This document shows, one piece after another, positions 6,593 through 13,723 of a stretch of DNA of 26,882 nucleotides. A program made the translations under genes and the position numbers. The stretch's first letter is position 1. Each line of letters begins with the position of its first letter. Location of the stretch: IMG/VR virus record IMGVR_UViG_3300021357_000065, positions 1 through 26,882 of that record. One strand, written 5' to 3'. Under the pieces are notes generated by a model. That model did no database searches. It had not been told where the DNA came from and saw only the letters and a list, made by a program, of their open reading frames with translations. This DNA is from a virus.

Positions 6593-7717
6593 ATGAAAAT
6601 TCTTTATGCTCAGGCAATTTATGGGAAAGAGGAAATGGATGCAGTTGTAAAAGCGGCAGATAATACTTTTCTTTCTGTGGGATTATTATCTACTGAATTT
6701 GAAAATAAAATAGCTAAACTTTTTGCTAAAGAATATGGAATCTTTGTCAATTCCGGTAGTTCAGCTAATCTTTTAATAAGTCAATTAATTCCGAAAGGTG
6801 AAGTTATTACTCCGGCTTTAACTTTTGCTACAACTTTAACACCACTTTTACAAGCAGGATTAATACCAGTATTTGTAGATAGTGAAATTCAAACATTTTT
6901 ACCAACGATTGAAGATATAAAAAAGAAAATTACTTCTAAAACAACTGCAATAATGATTCCAAATCTTTTAGGAAATAAAATGGATTCATATAGTTTGCGA
7001 AATTGGTGTGATTTAAAAAATATATTATATATAGAAGATTCTTGTGACACGATTACTAATTCAAGAGGTCATTTGGTTTCTACTTCTTTTTATGGTTCAC
7101 ATATTATAACTGCTTATGGTAGTGGTGGTATGGTAATGACAAATAAAAAGGAATGGGCTGATCGAATTAGGACTATGCGAGATTGGGGACGAGGAGTAGA
7201 TGTTTCTGAAAAGATTGAAGATAGATATAAATATGAAATTGAGGGATTTCCTTATGATGGTAAATTTTGGTATGTAGAAAAAGGATTTAATATGAGACCA
7301 ATCGAAGCTCAAGCAACTTTTGGTTTGGAGCAACTTAAACGCTTAGATGGATTTATTTTGAAACGAAAAGAGAATTTTCAAAAACTTTACGATTTTTTTG
7401 CTCAATTCTCTTATTTTAATTTACCTATATCGCAATTTGATCCAAATTGGTTAGCATTTCCTTTAACTTTAAATAATGCTCCATTTACTAGATATGAATT
7501 GGTTAAATGGTTTGAAAATCATGAGATACAGACTAGACCAATTTTTTCTGGTAATGTTTTGCGACATCCAGCGTTTAAAGAATTAGGAAAAGCTGATAAT
7601 TTTCCTAATGCAGATTATATTATGAAAAATGGCATACTTTTAGGAATTCATCAGGGGTTAGGTGATAAAGAAATAGAGTATATTAAACAGACCTTTAATG
7701 AATTTATAGATAAATAA
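6593..7717 (+). CDS. DegT-family PLP enzyme with catalytic His: probable GDP-4-keto-6-deoxymannose 3-dehydratase (ColD-like)
   Basis: The fold-type I DegT/DnrJ/EryC1/StrS signatures are clear: VNSGSSANL (52-60), TPALTFATTLTP (73-84), YIEDSCD (146-152), GFNMRPIEAQATFGLEQL (231-248), TRPIFSGN (314-321), and a C-terminal GIHQGLGDKEI. In aminotransferases of this family the PLP Lys lies in SF-x3-K. Here the sequence is SFYGSHIIT, placing His170 at that site, as in ColD and RfbH, which remove the C3 hydroxyl rather than transaminate. The cysteines that hold the 2Fe-2S centre of RfbH-type enzymes are absent, so ColD-type chemistry is favoured. GGGA precedes the ATG. Gmd upstream makes exactly the ColD substrate. 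The reaction is inferred from this residue and context. Confidence 0.82.
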   Translation: MKILYAQAIYGKEEMDAVVKAADNTFLSVGLLSTEFENKIAKLFAKEYGIFVNSGSSANLLISQLIPKGEVITPALTFATTLTPLLQAGLIPVFVDSEIQTFLPTIEDIKKKITSKTTAIMIPNLLGNKMDSYSLRNWCDLKNILYIEDSCDTITNSRGHLVSTSFYGSHIITAYGSGGMVMTNKKEWADRIRTMRDWGRGVDVSEKIEDRYKYEIEGFPYDGKFWYVEKGFNMRPIEAQATFGLEQLKRLDGFILKRKENFQKLYDFFAQFSYFNLPISQFDPNWLAFPLTLNNAPFTRYELVKWFENHEIQTRPIFSGNVLRHPAFKELGKADNFPNADYIMKNGILLGIHQGLGDKEIEYIKQTFNEFIDK

Positions 7718-7727
7718 GCTTTGAGAA

Positions 7728-8480
7728 ATGCTACATACAATACGACAAAATGAGTTCCAAAAAAAAAGGTACATAATCACGGGATCGGAGGGTTTTATCG
7801 GTTCAAAATTAACTAAAGCCTTAGAAGATTTAGGTTATACAGTTTTAAAAATTGATCGAAGATTAGGAAAAACAATTTCTCAAAGTGTTCAATTTGAAAA
7901 TATTGATTTGATTTATCATTTGGCCGCTCAAATTGATTTGCAATATTCTCGTTTGCATCCTTTGCAAGACGCGATGGATAATATTATAGATACGATTAAT
8001 TTAATTCAACTTTATCCGAATATTAAAATAATTTATCCAGCAACCGCCGCTTCATTGCCGATTACTTCACCTTATGGTTTGTCTAAGAAAACAGCTAGTG
8101 AATATATAAAATTGCTTTGTCCTGAATATATAATTCTTACTTTGCCTAACATTTGGGGTGAGGGAGGACATGGAGTAATCAATAAATTTATAGACGCTGA
8201 TGTGATTAAGGTCAATGGTGAAGGACATCAAAGCCGAACGATTGTGCACGTGGATGATATAGTTAAAGGATTTGTAAAAGCTAAAGACTGGCCAACAGGA
8301 GAATATATGCTAGGAAGCGATAGAGTTTATTCTGTAAAGGAAATTGCTCAAAAGATTGCGGCTAAAACAGGAAAAAAAATAGAGTTTAATTTAAAGTACG
8401 ATCCTAAAAAGGAAGGCGAAATTTATGCTTCGGTAATTCCAAATACTACACCAAATTGGAAAGCGGAAATTGACTTATGA
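7728..8480 (+). CDS. extended SDR, NAD(P)-dependent sugar-nucleotide reductase/epimerase
   Basis: The Rossmann motif is ITGSEGFIGSKL (17-28), followed by HLAAQID (64-70), a Ser/Thr site near TAASL (106-110), and YGLSK (116-120) as the Tyr-x3-Lys dyad. IVHVDDIVKGF is typical of the extended family. Following Gmd and a ColD-like dehydratase, the expected role is C4 reduction, with or without epimerisation, of the GDP-4-keto-dideoxysugar. The Cys that GDP-fucose synthase uses for C3/C5 epimerisation (in its SSCIYPK segment) is not present in the matching YPATAASL segment. A plain 4-keto reductase is therefore at least as likely as a ColC/Fcl-type epimerase. At 250 aa it is short for an extended SDR (~300+). 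Its last bases overlap the next gene by 4 bp. Confidence 0.78.
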   Translation: MLHTIRQNEFQKKRYIITGSEGFIGSKLTKALEDLGYTVLKIDRRLGKTISQSVQFENIDLIYHLAAQIDLQYSRLHPLQDAMDNIIDTINLIQLYPNIKIIYPATAASLPITSPYGLSKKTASEYIKLLCPEYIILTLPNIWGEGGHGVINKFIDADVIKVNGEGHQSRTIVHVDDIVKGFVKAKDWPTGEYMLGSDRVYSVKEIAQKIAAKTGKKIEFNLKYDPKKEGEIYASVIPNTTPNWKAEIDL

Positions 8481-9064
8481 TTTATTTACCACAAATTACA
8501 CTTATAGCAATGACAGGGTTAGGATATAAAACTCAAGAACACTTGAAAGCTATTGAGAAATGTCTTGAACAGATAGAATTTGGAGCAATTAAACTGGTTA
8601 TGGACAAGAAGATTGATAACGTGGATGATTGGAATAAAGCTGTCATTTACGATTTGCCTAGATATGTGTTTACTACCCATGCTTTATTTATTCACGGGGA
8701 CGGTTATGTAATTAACCCTGATTTGTGGAATCCTGAATGGCTGGAACTAGATTTTATCGGAAGCCCATGGCCTTTGCCGCAAGACAGCTTTAGTTACCGA
8801 GACGAGGAAGGAAACTTGCAAAGGGTGGGAAATGGTGTGGGACTGCGAAGCAAGAAGTTAATGGATTTAGCCGCTACTCGGCCTTTGCAATATCGGTATG
8901 GCAATAATAACGAGGACGGACATATCTGCTGCTGGAATCGGAAATGGCTGGAAAGGCAGGGATGCAAGTTTGCGACATTTGAACAAGCGTTAGTTTTCGG
9001 CAAAGAGCATGAGATACCGGAGAATAAAGGAATTAAAACATTTATGTTTCATCAAGCGACATGA
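8477..9064 (+). CDS. DUF5672-like putative glycosyltransferase
   Basis: The protein resembles DUF5672, found in glycan gene clusters and thought to be a GT-A-like transferase. Its key segments are LFIHGDGYVINPDLWNPEWL (about 71-90), DFIGSPWP (92-99), and VGNGVGLRSKKLMDL (about 117-131), where DUF5672 proteins have a VGNGGFSLRS-type motif. NNNEDGHIC could be the acidic catalytic segment. No signal peptide or transmembrane segment is seen. The ATGA overlap with the SDR gene places it in the same transcription unit. Function beyond glycan transfer cannot be read. Confidence 0.75.
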   Translation: MIYLPQITLIAMTGLGYKTQEHLKAIEKCLEQIEFGAIKLVMDKKIDNVDDWNKAVIYDLPRYVFTTHALFIHGDGYVINPDLWNPEWLELDFIGSPWPLPQDSFSYRDEEGNLQRVGNGVGLRSKKLMDLAATRPLQYRYGNNNEDGHICCWNRKWLERQGCKFATFEQALVFGKEHEIPENKGIKTFMFHQAT

Positions 9065-9083
9065 TTGAAGGATATTAAAATGT

Positions 9084-9112
9084 TTGCATTTCAATCTGCT
9101 TTATGATATTAT
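9084..9112 (+). promoter_or_regulatory. sigma-70-type promoter for the HNH-AP2 gene, leaderless
   Basis: TTGCAT (9084-9089), a 17-bp spacer, then TATTAT (9107-9112). The ATG of the next gene begins 7 bases after the last base of the -10, where transcription normally starts, so the mRNA would have no leader. It lies in one of the few intergenic gaps in the cassette. The spacer and -10 region resemble those at 10336-10364. Confidence 0.6.
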
Positions 9113-9118
9113 TATAAC

Positions 9119-9595
9119 ATGAAGTATATTGATTTAAGCAAACAAGGCAAAAATAAAGGTAAATATCAAACATTAGTAGATGATAAAGACTATGACCGAT
9201 TAAATAAATTTCGGTGGTCTATTACTAATAATGGGTATGCTATTAGAAGATCAAAATATGGATACTTTTTAATGCACAGAGAGATTATTGAGATTCCTAA
9301 TGGTTATGAAGCAGATCACATTAATGGTAATAAATTAGATAACCGTAAACAGAATTTACGAATTGCTACGAGATCACAGAATAATGCTAATCAACGGATA
9401 AATTCATATAATACTTCGGGCTATAAGGGAGTTAGTTGGAATAAGACTCTTAAACTTTGGATGGCATATATCAAAGTTGATGGAAAAAGATATGTTAAAT
9501 GGGCAAAAAATAAGGAAAAAGCGGCAGAAAAATACAATCAAATGGCTAAAGAATATTTCGGAGAATTTGCAAAATTAAATATAATCAAATGGTAA
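9119..9595 (+). CDS. HNH homing endonuclease with C-terminal AP2 domain
   Basis: The central HNH_3-type domain reads LMHREIIEIPNGYEADHING (about 51-70) with ADHINGNKLDNRKQNLR holding the His and Asn catalytic residues. A C-terminal AP2 DNA-binding domain follows (SGYKGVSWNKTLKLWMAYI, 100-118, then a basic helix rich in Lys and Ala). This architecture is common in phage homing endonucleases. It belongs to a different branch from the NUMOD3 proteins in this window. It lies between the DUF5672 and second GT11-like genes, has its own promoter, and its stop overlaps the next ATG by 7 bp (ATGGTAA). Confidence 0.92.
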   Translation: MKYIDLSKQGKNKGKYQTLVDDKDYDRLNKFRWSITNNGYAIRRSKYGYFLMHREIIEIPNGYEADHINGNKLDNRKQNLRIATRSQNNANQRINSYNTSGYKGVSWNKTLKLWMAYIKVDGKRYVKWAKNKEKAAEKYNQMAKEYFGEFAKLNIIKW

Positions 9596-10347
9596 TTGGT
9601 AAAATCAAACCTGGATCAGGAATTGGAGATATGTTGTTTAGTTATATCTGTACTAGAGTCGTTGCTCTTGATAAAGGATACGATTTTGGTTTTATGGGAA
9701 AGGAATATTTTAAAGGAAATTCTTTTATGTCATTAGATTGGGGTAAGCTAGTAGATTTAAAATATGAAGTTGATCCTAAATCAGGAGACTTAATTTTAGA
9801 AGATGAATCTAAAACTTTTATAGTTAATACTCCGTATTATAATCCGGAAATAAATTTTATATCCGATGGTTCAATAATAGATGGTTATGGAGCGCAGGAT
9901 ATACGATACTTTGAACATAGATTGGATGAAGTAAGAGAATGGTTGAAAGTTGAACATTTATTTGTCCATCCAAATATTTGTGTTATCAATTTTCGAGGTG
10001 GAGAATTTACTGTAATACCTGAATTATTTTTACCACAAGAATACTGGGTTAAGGCTATGCAAATAATAAAAGAAAAGCATCCTAAAATAAGATTTGAAGT
10101 GCATACTGATGATCCAAAAACAGCAGAGCGGTTTTTTCCAGGTTTACCGATTATTCAAGACATAGGATTAAATTGGCGGGCGGTGCGATACGCCAAACAT
10201 TTGATTATCTCTAATTCGGCTTTTGCTATTTTACCAGCATTGTTAGGCAATGCGGAAGAAATTATTGCCCCGAAATACTGGAACAGAAGAAATGTAGGGC
10301 GATGGGACTGGCCGATGAATTATTATAAGAAATTCTTGTATATTTAA
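9589..10347 (+). CDS. GT11/fucosyltransferase-like protein, 252 aa
   Basis: The N-terminal segment KPGSGIGDMLFSYICTRVVA is in the position of the GT11 G-x-GNQ(M/L)FQYA motif. CVINFRGGEF (about 140-149) matches the HxRRG region with loss of the His-Arg pair. HTDDPKTAERFFPGLP resembles the FSDD-x2-W segment. ISNSAFAILPALLG near residue 205-218 corresponds to the NSSFSWWAAWL motif. It is therefore a diverged relative of the gene at 3846-4463. It may use a GDP-sugar, but substitutions at the HxRR site make its activity uncertain. No Shine-Dalgarno is visible and the start overlaps the HNH-AP2 stop, so translation is probably coupled. Confidence 0.65.
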   Translation: MVIGKIKPGSGIGDMLFSYICTRVVALDKGYDFGFMGKEYFKGNSFMSLDWGKLVDLKYEVDPKSGDLILEDESKTFIVNTPYYNPEINFISDGSIIDGYGAQDIRYFEHRLDEVREWLKVEHLFVHPNICVINFRGGEFTVIPELFLPQEYWVKAMQIIKEKHPKIRFEVHTDDPKTAERFFPGLPIIQDIGLNWRAVRYAKHLIISNSAFAILPALLGNAEEIIAPKYWNRRNVGRWDWPMNYYKKFLYI

Positions 10348-10364
10348 TACTTTTATGATAAGAT
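10336..10364 (+). promoter_or_regulatory. sigma-70-type promoter for the second NUMOD3 HNH gene, leaderless
   Basis: TTGTAT (10336-10341), a 17-bp spacer, then TAAGAT (10359-10364). The ATG follows after 7 bases (10372). The -35 lies inside the last codons of the preceding GT11-like gene. The stretch CTTTTATGATA is nearly the same as in the promoter at 9084-9112, suggesting common origin. Confidence 0.5.
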
Positions 10365-10371
10365 TAGTTAT

Positions 10372-11058
10372 ATGATAAGAGGCTCAAAGCATAAACCTGA
10401 ATCAATAGCTAAACAAAGAGAAGCGCATAGGAGAAATCCCACTGGTTTTAAATTGGGTCATAAACATTCTGCTAAAACGATTGAAAGAATTAGATTAGCT
10501 ATTACGGGCAAGAAATATGGTAAAAGAAGTGACCAATGGCGGAAAAATATTAGTAAGGGCAAGAAGGGTGTAAAATTTTCTGAAGAACATATTAAAAATC
10601 TTTCTCTATCTCATAAAGGTCAGATAAGTTTTTGGAGAGGTAAAAAACGAGGGTCTATGCCTGAATGGTGGAAGGAAAAGATTAGAACTAGCAATATAGG
10701 AGCACATACAGATTTTACTAATTTTAGGAGAGGGCCACAAAATAATATGTGGAAAGGTGGGGTTACTCCAATAAATGAAAGGATAAGAAAATCTATTGAA
10801 TACAAATTTTGGCGTAAATCTGTTTTGGAACGAGATAATTATACTTGTGTCTTATGTGAAATTAAATCAGAAAAAGGAAAATTTGTTTTATTGCATGCCG
10901 ACCATATTAAACCTTTTGCAAATCATATTCAATTAAGATTTGATATAAATAATGGTAGAACCTTGTGTATTCCATGCCATAAAAAAACTGAAACATATGC
11001 AGGTAAAAATATAAAGCGTCCTAATTATGGAAAAAATAACTCAATATATCGTTCATAG
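10372..11058 (+). CDS. HNH homing endonuclease with several NUMOD3 repeats
   Basis: The long N-terminal region carries about four NUMOD3-type modules (HKPESIAKQREAHRRNP, HSAKTIERIRLAITGKK, FSEEHIKNLSLSHKG, MPEWWKEKIRTSNIG). The WKGG linker is followed by a canonical HNH zinc domain (RDNYTCVLCE, LHADHIKPF, INNGRTLCIPCHKKTETY). It is a longer paralogue of the gene at 4465-4971. The final codons run 32 bp into the start of the following DUF3431-like gene. It has its own leaderless-type promoter. Confidence 0.93.
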   Translation: MIRGSKHKPESIAKQREAHRRNPTGFKLGHKHSAKTIERIRLAITGKKYGKRSDQWRKNISKGKKGVKFSEEHIKNLSLSHKGQISFWRGKKRGSMPEWWKEKIRTSNIGAHTDFTNFRRGPQNNMWKGGVTPINERIRKSIEYKFWRKSVLERDNYTCVLCEIKSEKGKFVLLHADHIKPFANHIQLRFDINNGRTLCIPCHKKTETYAGKNIKRPNYGKNNSIYRS

Positions 11059-11653
11059 ATATAACCATCAAGCCTCTTGGCTCAAAGACTATACAAGCAG
11101 TCCTATTATTTTTGATAGTTCTGCAAGTCCTCTTAAGGGAAGTATTAAAGTTGATAATATTGGAAGTGATATTAATTGGAAACTAAAATTTATTATTGAT
11201 AACTATTCTAATTTGCCTGATGTAGCAATCTTAATAAAATGTAATTTATTTGATTACATAAAACCGCGCGAATTTGAAAAGATTAAAGATAATAAGACCT
11301 TTACTCCAATACTTAGCCAAGAACACCATACATATATGCCAGTATGTTACTATAAAGACGGGATGTATTATGAGATCAATAATTTTTGGTATTTAACGGC
11401 ACATCCGCCAAAAAATGAGCAAGCAGTGGAGGAATTAAGCGATTTGTTAGGATTAAGAAGTCTAAAGTATGTGCCATTTGCTCCTGGCAGTAATTATTTA
11501 TTACCTAAAGCGAATATTTTAAAACATCCTAAAAGTTTATATGAGAAATTAAGAAGTTATTTGGACTGGACTGTTTACCCTGGAGAATGTCAAATAATAG
11601 AAAGAGGATTGTATCTTTTATGGAACATACCCCAATTCCCGCATCAGAACTAG
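11027..11653 (+). CDS. DUF3431-like protein, glycan-cluster associated
   Basis: The protein has the DUF3431 layout. VDNIGSDINWKLKFIIDNYS (about 42-61) then LPDVAILIK parallels the family's NxGRE...HIIxNYDxLPD segment, YVPFAPGSNYLLPKANIL is the middle block, and YPGECQIIERGLYLLWN is the C-terminal ER-W block. The family is found beside glycosyltransferases and is suspected to be one, but no reaction is proven. The ATG at 11027 lies inside the end of the HNH gene with no clear ribosome-binding site. That suggests the endonuclease gene inserted immediately before or into the original 5' end. Confidence 0.68.
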   Translation: MEKITQYIVHRYNHQASWLKDYTSSPIIFDSSASPLKGSIKVDNIGSDINWKLKFIIDNYSNLPDVAILIKCNLFDYIKPREFEKIKDNKTFTPILSQEHHTYMPVCYYKDGMYYEINNFWYLTAHPPKNEQAVEELSDLLGLRSLKYVPFAPGSNYLLPKANILKHPKSLYEKLRSYLDWTVYPGECQIIERGLYLLWNIPQFPHQN

Positions 11654-12174
11654 AGATAATTAAATCCCTAAAAAATATTGAGATTGTATTTGATGTCGGT
11701 TCAAGAACAGACATAGATTATTTTGACATTTTCCCTAAAGCGACTTATCACTTATTTGAGCCAAATCCAGAGTTTTTTGCAGAATTAAAAGCGAAAATTG
11801 GAGATAGAAAAAATGTTTATTTAAATAATTATGGGTTAGGAGATGTGGAAGGAGAGTTTTCCTACAGTAAAAATACCCAAGCCTTCTCTGGTGGGGAAGC
11901 CATTCCTGATGTGAATACTCTAGGAGATATGACATTACCAATTAAAACTTTGGATTGGTATATTAAAGAATACAATATAAAACGAATTGATTTTTTGAAA
12001 ATAGACACTGAAGGGTTTGATTTTAAAGTTCTCCAAGGTGGACAAGAGGCTATTAAAATATGCAGATATATTCAATACGAACATTGGAATGATAGGTGGC
12101 GTTTTCATGAATTGTTAAATAATGACTTTTGGATGAAGTATATTGGGGGTAGAAATGTTTTATGCCAAAGATAG
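11620..12174 (+). CDS. FkbM-family methyltransferase
   Basis: This is a SAM-dependent methyltransferase of the FkbM type, which O-methylates sugars or other polyols. Motif I is FDVGSRTDIDYF, followed by LFEPNPEFFAELKAKI (motif II region), NYGLGDVEGE, and FLKIDTEGFDFKVLQGG, the diagnostic FkbM block. I prefer ATG 11620 with GAGG about 12 bases upstream. An earlier in-frame ATG at 11587 would add 11 residues but has GGAGA only one base before it. Either start overlaps the DUF3431-like gene. It probably caps or decorates a sugar made by the cassette. Confidence 0.87.
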   Translation: MEHTPIPASELEIIKSLKNIEIVFDVGSRTDIDYFDIFPKATYHLFEPNPEFFAELKAKIGDRKNVYLNNYGLGDVEGEFSYSKNTQAFSGGEAIPDVNTLGDMTLPIKTLDWYIKEYNIKRIDFLKIDTEGFDFKVLQGGQEAIKICRYIQYEHWNDRWRFHELLNNDFWMKYIGGRNVLCQR

Positions 12175-12177
12175 GCG

Positions 12178-12206
12178 TTGACTTATAATGGCGAAAGAGT
12201 TATAAT
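12178..12206 (+). promoter_or_regulatory. near-consensus sigma-70 promoter for the HNH gene at 12213
   Basis: TTGACT (12178-12183), an exact 17-bp spacer and a perfect TATAAT (12201-12206). The ATG begins at 12213, the expected +1, so the transcript should be leaderless. The nine bases TTATAATGG occur twice 17 bases apart (12183-12191 and 12200-12208). This is the strongest promoter match in the window and starts 4 bases after the FkbM stop. Confidence 0.78.
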
Positions 12207-12212
12207 GGAGAT

Positions 12213-12665
12213 ATGCCATTATATAAAAAATGTTTAGTTTGTAATAAAGAATTTTTGACATATCCTTATGATGAAAAAGTAAGAAAATATTGTAGTTTTC
12301 AATGTTACTGGAAAGCTAAAAAAGGTTCTGTGGGGTATTGGATTGGTAAGAATAGAAGTAAAGAAACAATTGAAAAAATAAGACAAGCTAAATTAGGGAA
12401 GCCGAGTAAGCGAAAAGGTAAGCCTAGTCCGAAAACAGCTAATGAGAATCATCCATTTTGGAAAGGCGATAAGGTTAGTTATTCTGGTTTGCATTATTGG
12501 ATTGTTAGAAAACGAGGTAAGCCAACTACTTGTGAACATTGTGGCAAAATTAACTTAAAGGGGAAATTTATCCATTGGGCTAATAAAAGTCATAAGTATA
12601 AACGGGATTTAGAAGATTGGTTAAGGCTTTGTGCGGAATGCCACAAAAAATATGACAAACTCTAA
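12213..12665 (+). CDS. HNH-type homing endonuclease, HWANK subgroup
   Basis: An N-terminal zinc knuckle (KKCLVCNKEF then YCSFQCYWK) precedes a NUMOD3-like basic repeat (KETIEKIRQAKLGK) and a WKG linker. The nuclease module follows: CEHCG, IHWANKSHKYKRDLEDWLRL, CAECHKKYD. The C-terminal module matches the genes at 1-441 and 21724-22161, and the N-terminal zinc knuckle matches the latter. The central Asn of the HNH triad seems replaced by Trp/Asp in DWLRLC. The stop lies 14 bp past the preferred start of the following GT17-like gene. Confidence 0.9.
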   Translation: MPLYKKCLVCNKEFLTYPYDEKVRKYCSFQCYWKAKKGSVGYWIGKNRSKETIEKIRQAKLGKPSKRKGKPSPKTANENHPFWKGDKVSYSGLHYWIVRKRGKPTTCEHCGKINLKGKFIHWANKSHKYKRDLEDWLRLCAECHKKYDKL

Positions 12666-13419
12666 AATTTACGATTGCATTACATTTAACGGCGAATATG
12701 ATTTATTTGAAATTCGCTATAATATCTTGAAGAATTATGTGGACAAGTTTATTGTTGTTGAATTTGACAAGACGTTCAGCGGCAAGCCTAAAATCGCTTT
12801 ATTCGCTCAAAAATGGCCTAAGATAAGGTATTACTTCATAATCGAAGATATCTGGTCAGAATACAAAGATTTAGCAGTCAGGAGTCCGAATACGGAATAC
12901 GGCAAAGGAGCGAAACATTGGATCAGGGAGTTTTGTCAAAAAGAGGCGATTAAAGGCTGCTTAACGGATTTACAAGATGATGATATAATATTGATAGGTG
13001 ATTGTGATGAGATCCCTAACCCGAAACTTTCTTTTAATGGCTTACCAGTCAAGTTAAAATTAAAAGTTTATTCTTATTATCTAAACAATCGCTCAAATGA
13101 ACAATTTTGGGGAACCTTAGTAGGATTTTATAAAGATATTAAAAATGAAATTCTTAATCATTTAAGGAGCAGGACAAAAAGAACAGAAGAAGAACAAGGC
13201 TGGCATTTTACGTCGCTGAAGGATGGATTAAGACGCAAGCTAGAAGATAGTTATACGCAAGAATCTTATGCCACGCCACAAGTAATGGACAATTTAGACA
13301 AGAACATAGCGGAGAACAAAGATTTTCTTGGTAGAGATTTTAAGTACTGGACGGACGAAAGCGATTGGCCGCAATACTTAAAAGACAACAGAGAGAAATA
13401 TAAATATTTATTAAAATAA
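12652..13419 (+). CDS. family GT17-like glycosyltransferase
   Basis: GT17 contains beta-1,4-N-acetylglucosaminyltransferases (GnT-III type) and many bacterial relatives. Signatures: IYDCITFNGEYDLFEIRYNI near the N terminus, FIVVEFDKTFSGKPK, DDDIILIGDCDEIPNP as the DXD-containing core, and GWHFTSL. Length (about 255 aa) fits the bacterial members and there is no membrane anchor. I chose ATG 12652 because the protein then starts MTNSKIYDCITFNGE, the family's usual beginning. An in-frame ATG at 12631 adds seven residues and lies deeper in the HNH gene. It is the last glycan gene before the packaging genes. Confidence 0.86.
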   Translation: MTNSKIYDCITFNGEYDLFEIRYNILKNYVDKFIVVEFDKTFSGKPKIALFAQKWPKIRYYFIIEDIWSEYKDLAVRSPNTEYGKGAKHWIREFCQKEAIKGCLTDLQDDDIILIGDCDEIPNPKLSFNGLPVKLKLKVYSYYLNNRSNEQFWGTLVGFYKDIKNEILNHLRSRTKRTEEEQGWHFTSLKDGLRRKLEDSYTQESYATPQVMDNLDKNIAENKDFLGRDFKYWTDESDWPQYLKDNREKYKYLLK

Positions 13420-13420
13420 T

Positions 13421-13723
13421 ATGGAATCTAGTATTGTAAATTCAATTCAAGCGGAAAATCCAAATAAATTGGTAGAGAATTGGAGAAATCCTGATGGAAC
13501 ATTCAAACCAGGACATCCCGATCTTGGAGCAGGGCGACCAAAAGGACAAACACTTAAAGAATATTGGCGGGAACGCTTTAAGAATATGACTGAGGAGGAA
13601 AAGTTAGAATTTACCAAAAAAGTGGGTAATGAAAGTATTTGGAAAATGGCTGAAGGTATGCCGCCTCAAGAGATAAAAGGCGATATAGAAGTTTTAAGTA
13701 AAGTAATTAAATTAGATGAATGA
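13421..13723 (+). CDS. putative terminase small subunit (DUF5681-like N terminus)
   Basis: The 100-aa protein contains NPDGTFKPGHPDLGAGRPKG (23-42), the conserved start seen in DUF5681 proteins that precede large terminase genes. A basic helical segment follows, and the tail is acidic and ends eight bases inside the large terminase gene. Small terminases recognise phage DNA and recruit TerL. The assignment rests mainly on position and the GAGRPKG motif. The protein is short and lacks a clear helix-turn-helix, so an accessory packaging factor is possible. Confidence 0.65.
   Translation: MESSIVNSIQAENPNKLVENWRNPDGTFKPGHPDLGAGRPKGQTLKEYWRERFKNMTEEEKLEFTKKVGNESIWKMAEGMPPQEIKGDIEVLSKVIKLDE

Noticed and set aside
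6593-7717. Aminotransferase such as perosamine synthase
   Set aside because: The SF-x3-K lysine expected in that family is His170. I therefore favour a ColD-type 3-dehydratase.
6593-7717. RfbH-type Fe-S dehydratase (E1)
   Set aside because: The segment after RDWGR where that type has its cluster cysteines contains none.
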